A DNA stretch of 64,000 bases from assembly GCF_900110555.1 (NCBI RefSeq), contig NZ_FOEE01000005.1, forward strand, positions 242,868 through 306,867, given 5' to 3'. The position numbers and the translations under genes are program-made. The notes below the pieces were generated by a model that did not search any database, was not told where the DNA came from, and was given only the letters and a program-made list of their open reading frames with translations. This document shows positions 63,763 to 64,000 of this stretch, piece after piece (within the stretch, counting starts at the first letter, position 1; each line of letters starts with the position of its first letter). This DNA comes from Trujillonella endophytica (GTDB lineage: Bacteria; Actinomycetota; Actinomycetes; Mycobacteriales; Geodermatophilaceae).

Positions 63763-64000
<238 letters not shown>

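Overview
The window is very GC-rich, uses GTG starts heavily and packs genes with 4-base ATGA/GTGA overlaps. Gene content (mycobacterial-type ParA/ScpA/ScpB, SteA/SteB, TlyA, mycobacterial-type ADP-ribose pyrophosphatase, F420-type and NDMA-type oxidoreductases, DUF1918, DUF881) points to a chromosome of a high-GC actinobacterium. A Geodermatophilaceae/Frankiales-like source would fit, but that is an inference from style and gene order, not from a database search.

Layout. (1) 1-7.6 kb: a phospholipid synthase/DUF881 pair, an EF-G-like factor, a DUF1918 protein, an aldehyde dehydrogenase and two lipoproteins. (2) 7.7-26.6 kb: an accessory catabolic region built around two cytochromes P450, a ferredoxin, two acyl-CoA synthetases, six SDR genes (one decayed), a MaoC hydratase, a DUF35/thiolase-fold pair, two LLM flavoproteins, a kinase-like protein, an aldehyde dehydrogenase, an NDMA-type alcohol dehydrogenase and a TetR regulator. 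The core is a plus-strand operon (9.3-18.0 kb) in which seven consecutive genes overlap by four bases. A near-identical palindrome lies just downstream of a -10 box in two divergent promoters. (3) 26.7 kb: tRNA-Pro. (4) 27.9-59.3 kb: a minus-strand housekeeping block with the same order, as I recall it, as M. tuberculosis Rv1691-Rv1713 (TPR, HAD phosphatase, small ORF, tlyA, nadK, recN, steA, steB, pyrG, Nudix, xerD, parA, scpA, scpB, rluB, cmk, der). It is interrupted by ald, several membrane or hydrolase genes, and a four-gene set (MraY/WecA-like transferase, MurJ-like flippase, GT4 glycosyltransferase, large membrane protein) between steB and pyrG. (5) 59.4-63.4 kb: DUF1015, an SSB-like protein and a long RG-rich TPR protein. 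(6) 63.4-64 kb: the end of an rRNA operon on the minus strand (23S 3' end, 5S, strong terminator).

How the parts work together. The accessory region reads as oxygenase-initiated breakdown of a hydrophobic, probably branched or alicyclic, substrate: P450/ferredoxin hydroxylation, alcohol and aldehyde oxidation, CoA activation, then hydration, dehydrogenation and carbon-carbon cleavage resembling steroid side-chain degradation. The substrate cannot be named from sequence. The housekeeping block couples chromosome segregation (XerD, ParA with an RHH partner, ScpAB), septum and envelope assembly (SteAB and the adjacent lipid-linked glycan genes), nucleotide supply (PyrG, Cmk, NadK) and ribosome maturation (Der, RluB, TlyA).

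Most unusual observations: the promoter-abutting palindrome family, two arrays of a 23-24-base repeat placed in convergent gene junctions, an SDR gene reduced by in-frame deletions, a kinase-like gene inside a CoA-thioester operon, and the SteAB-linked glycan set.
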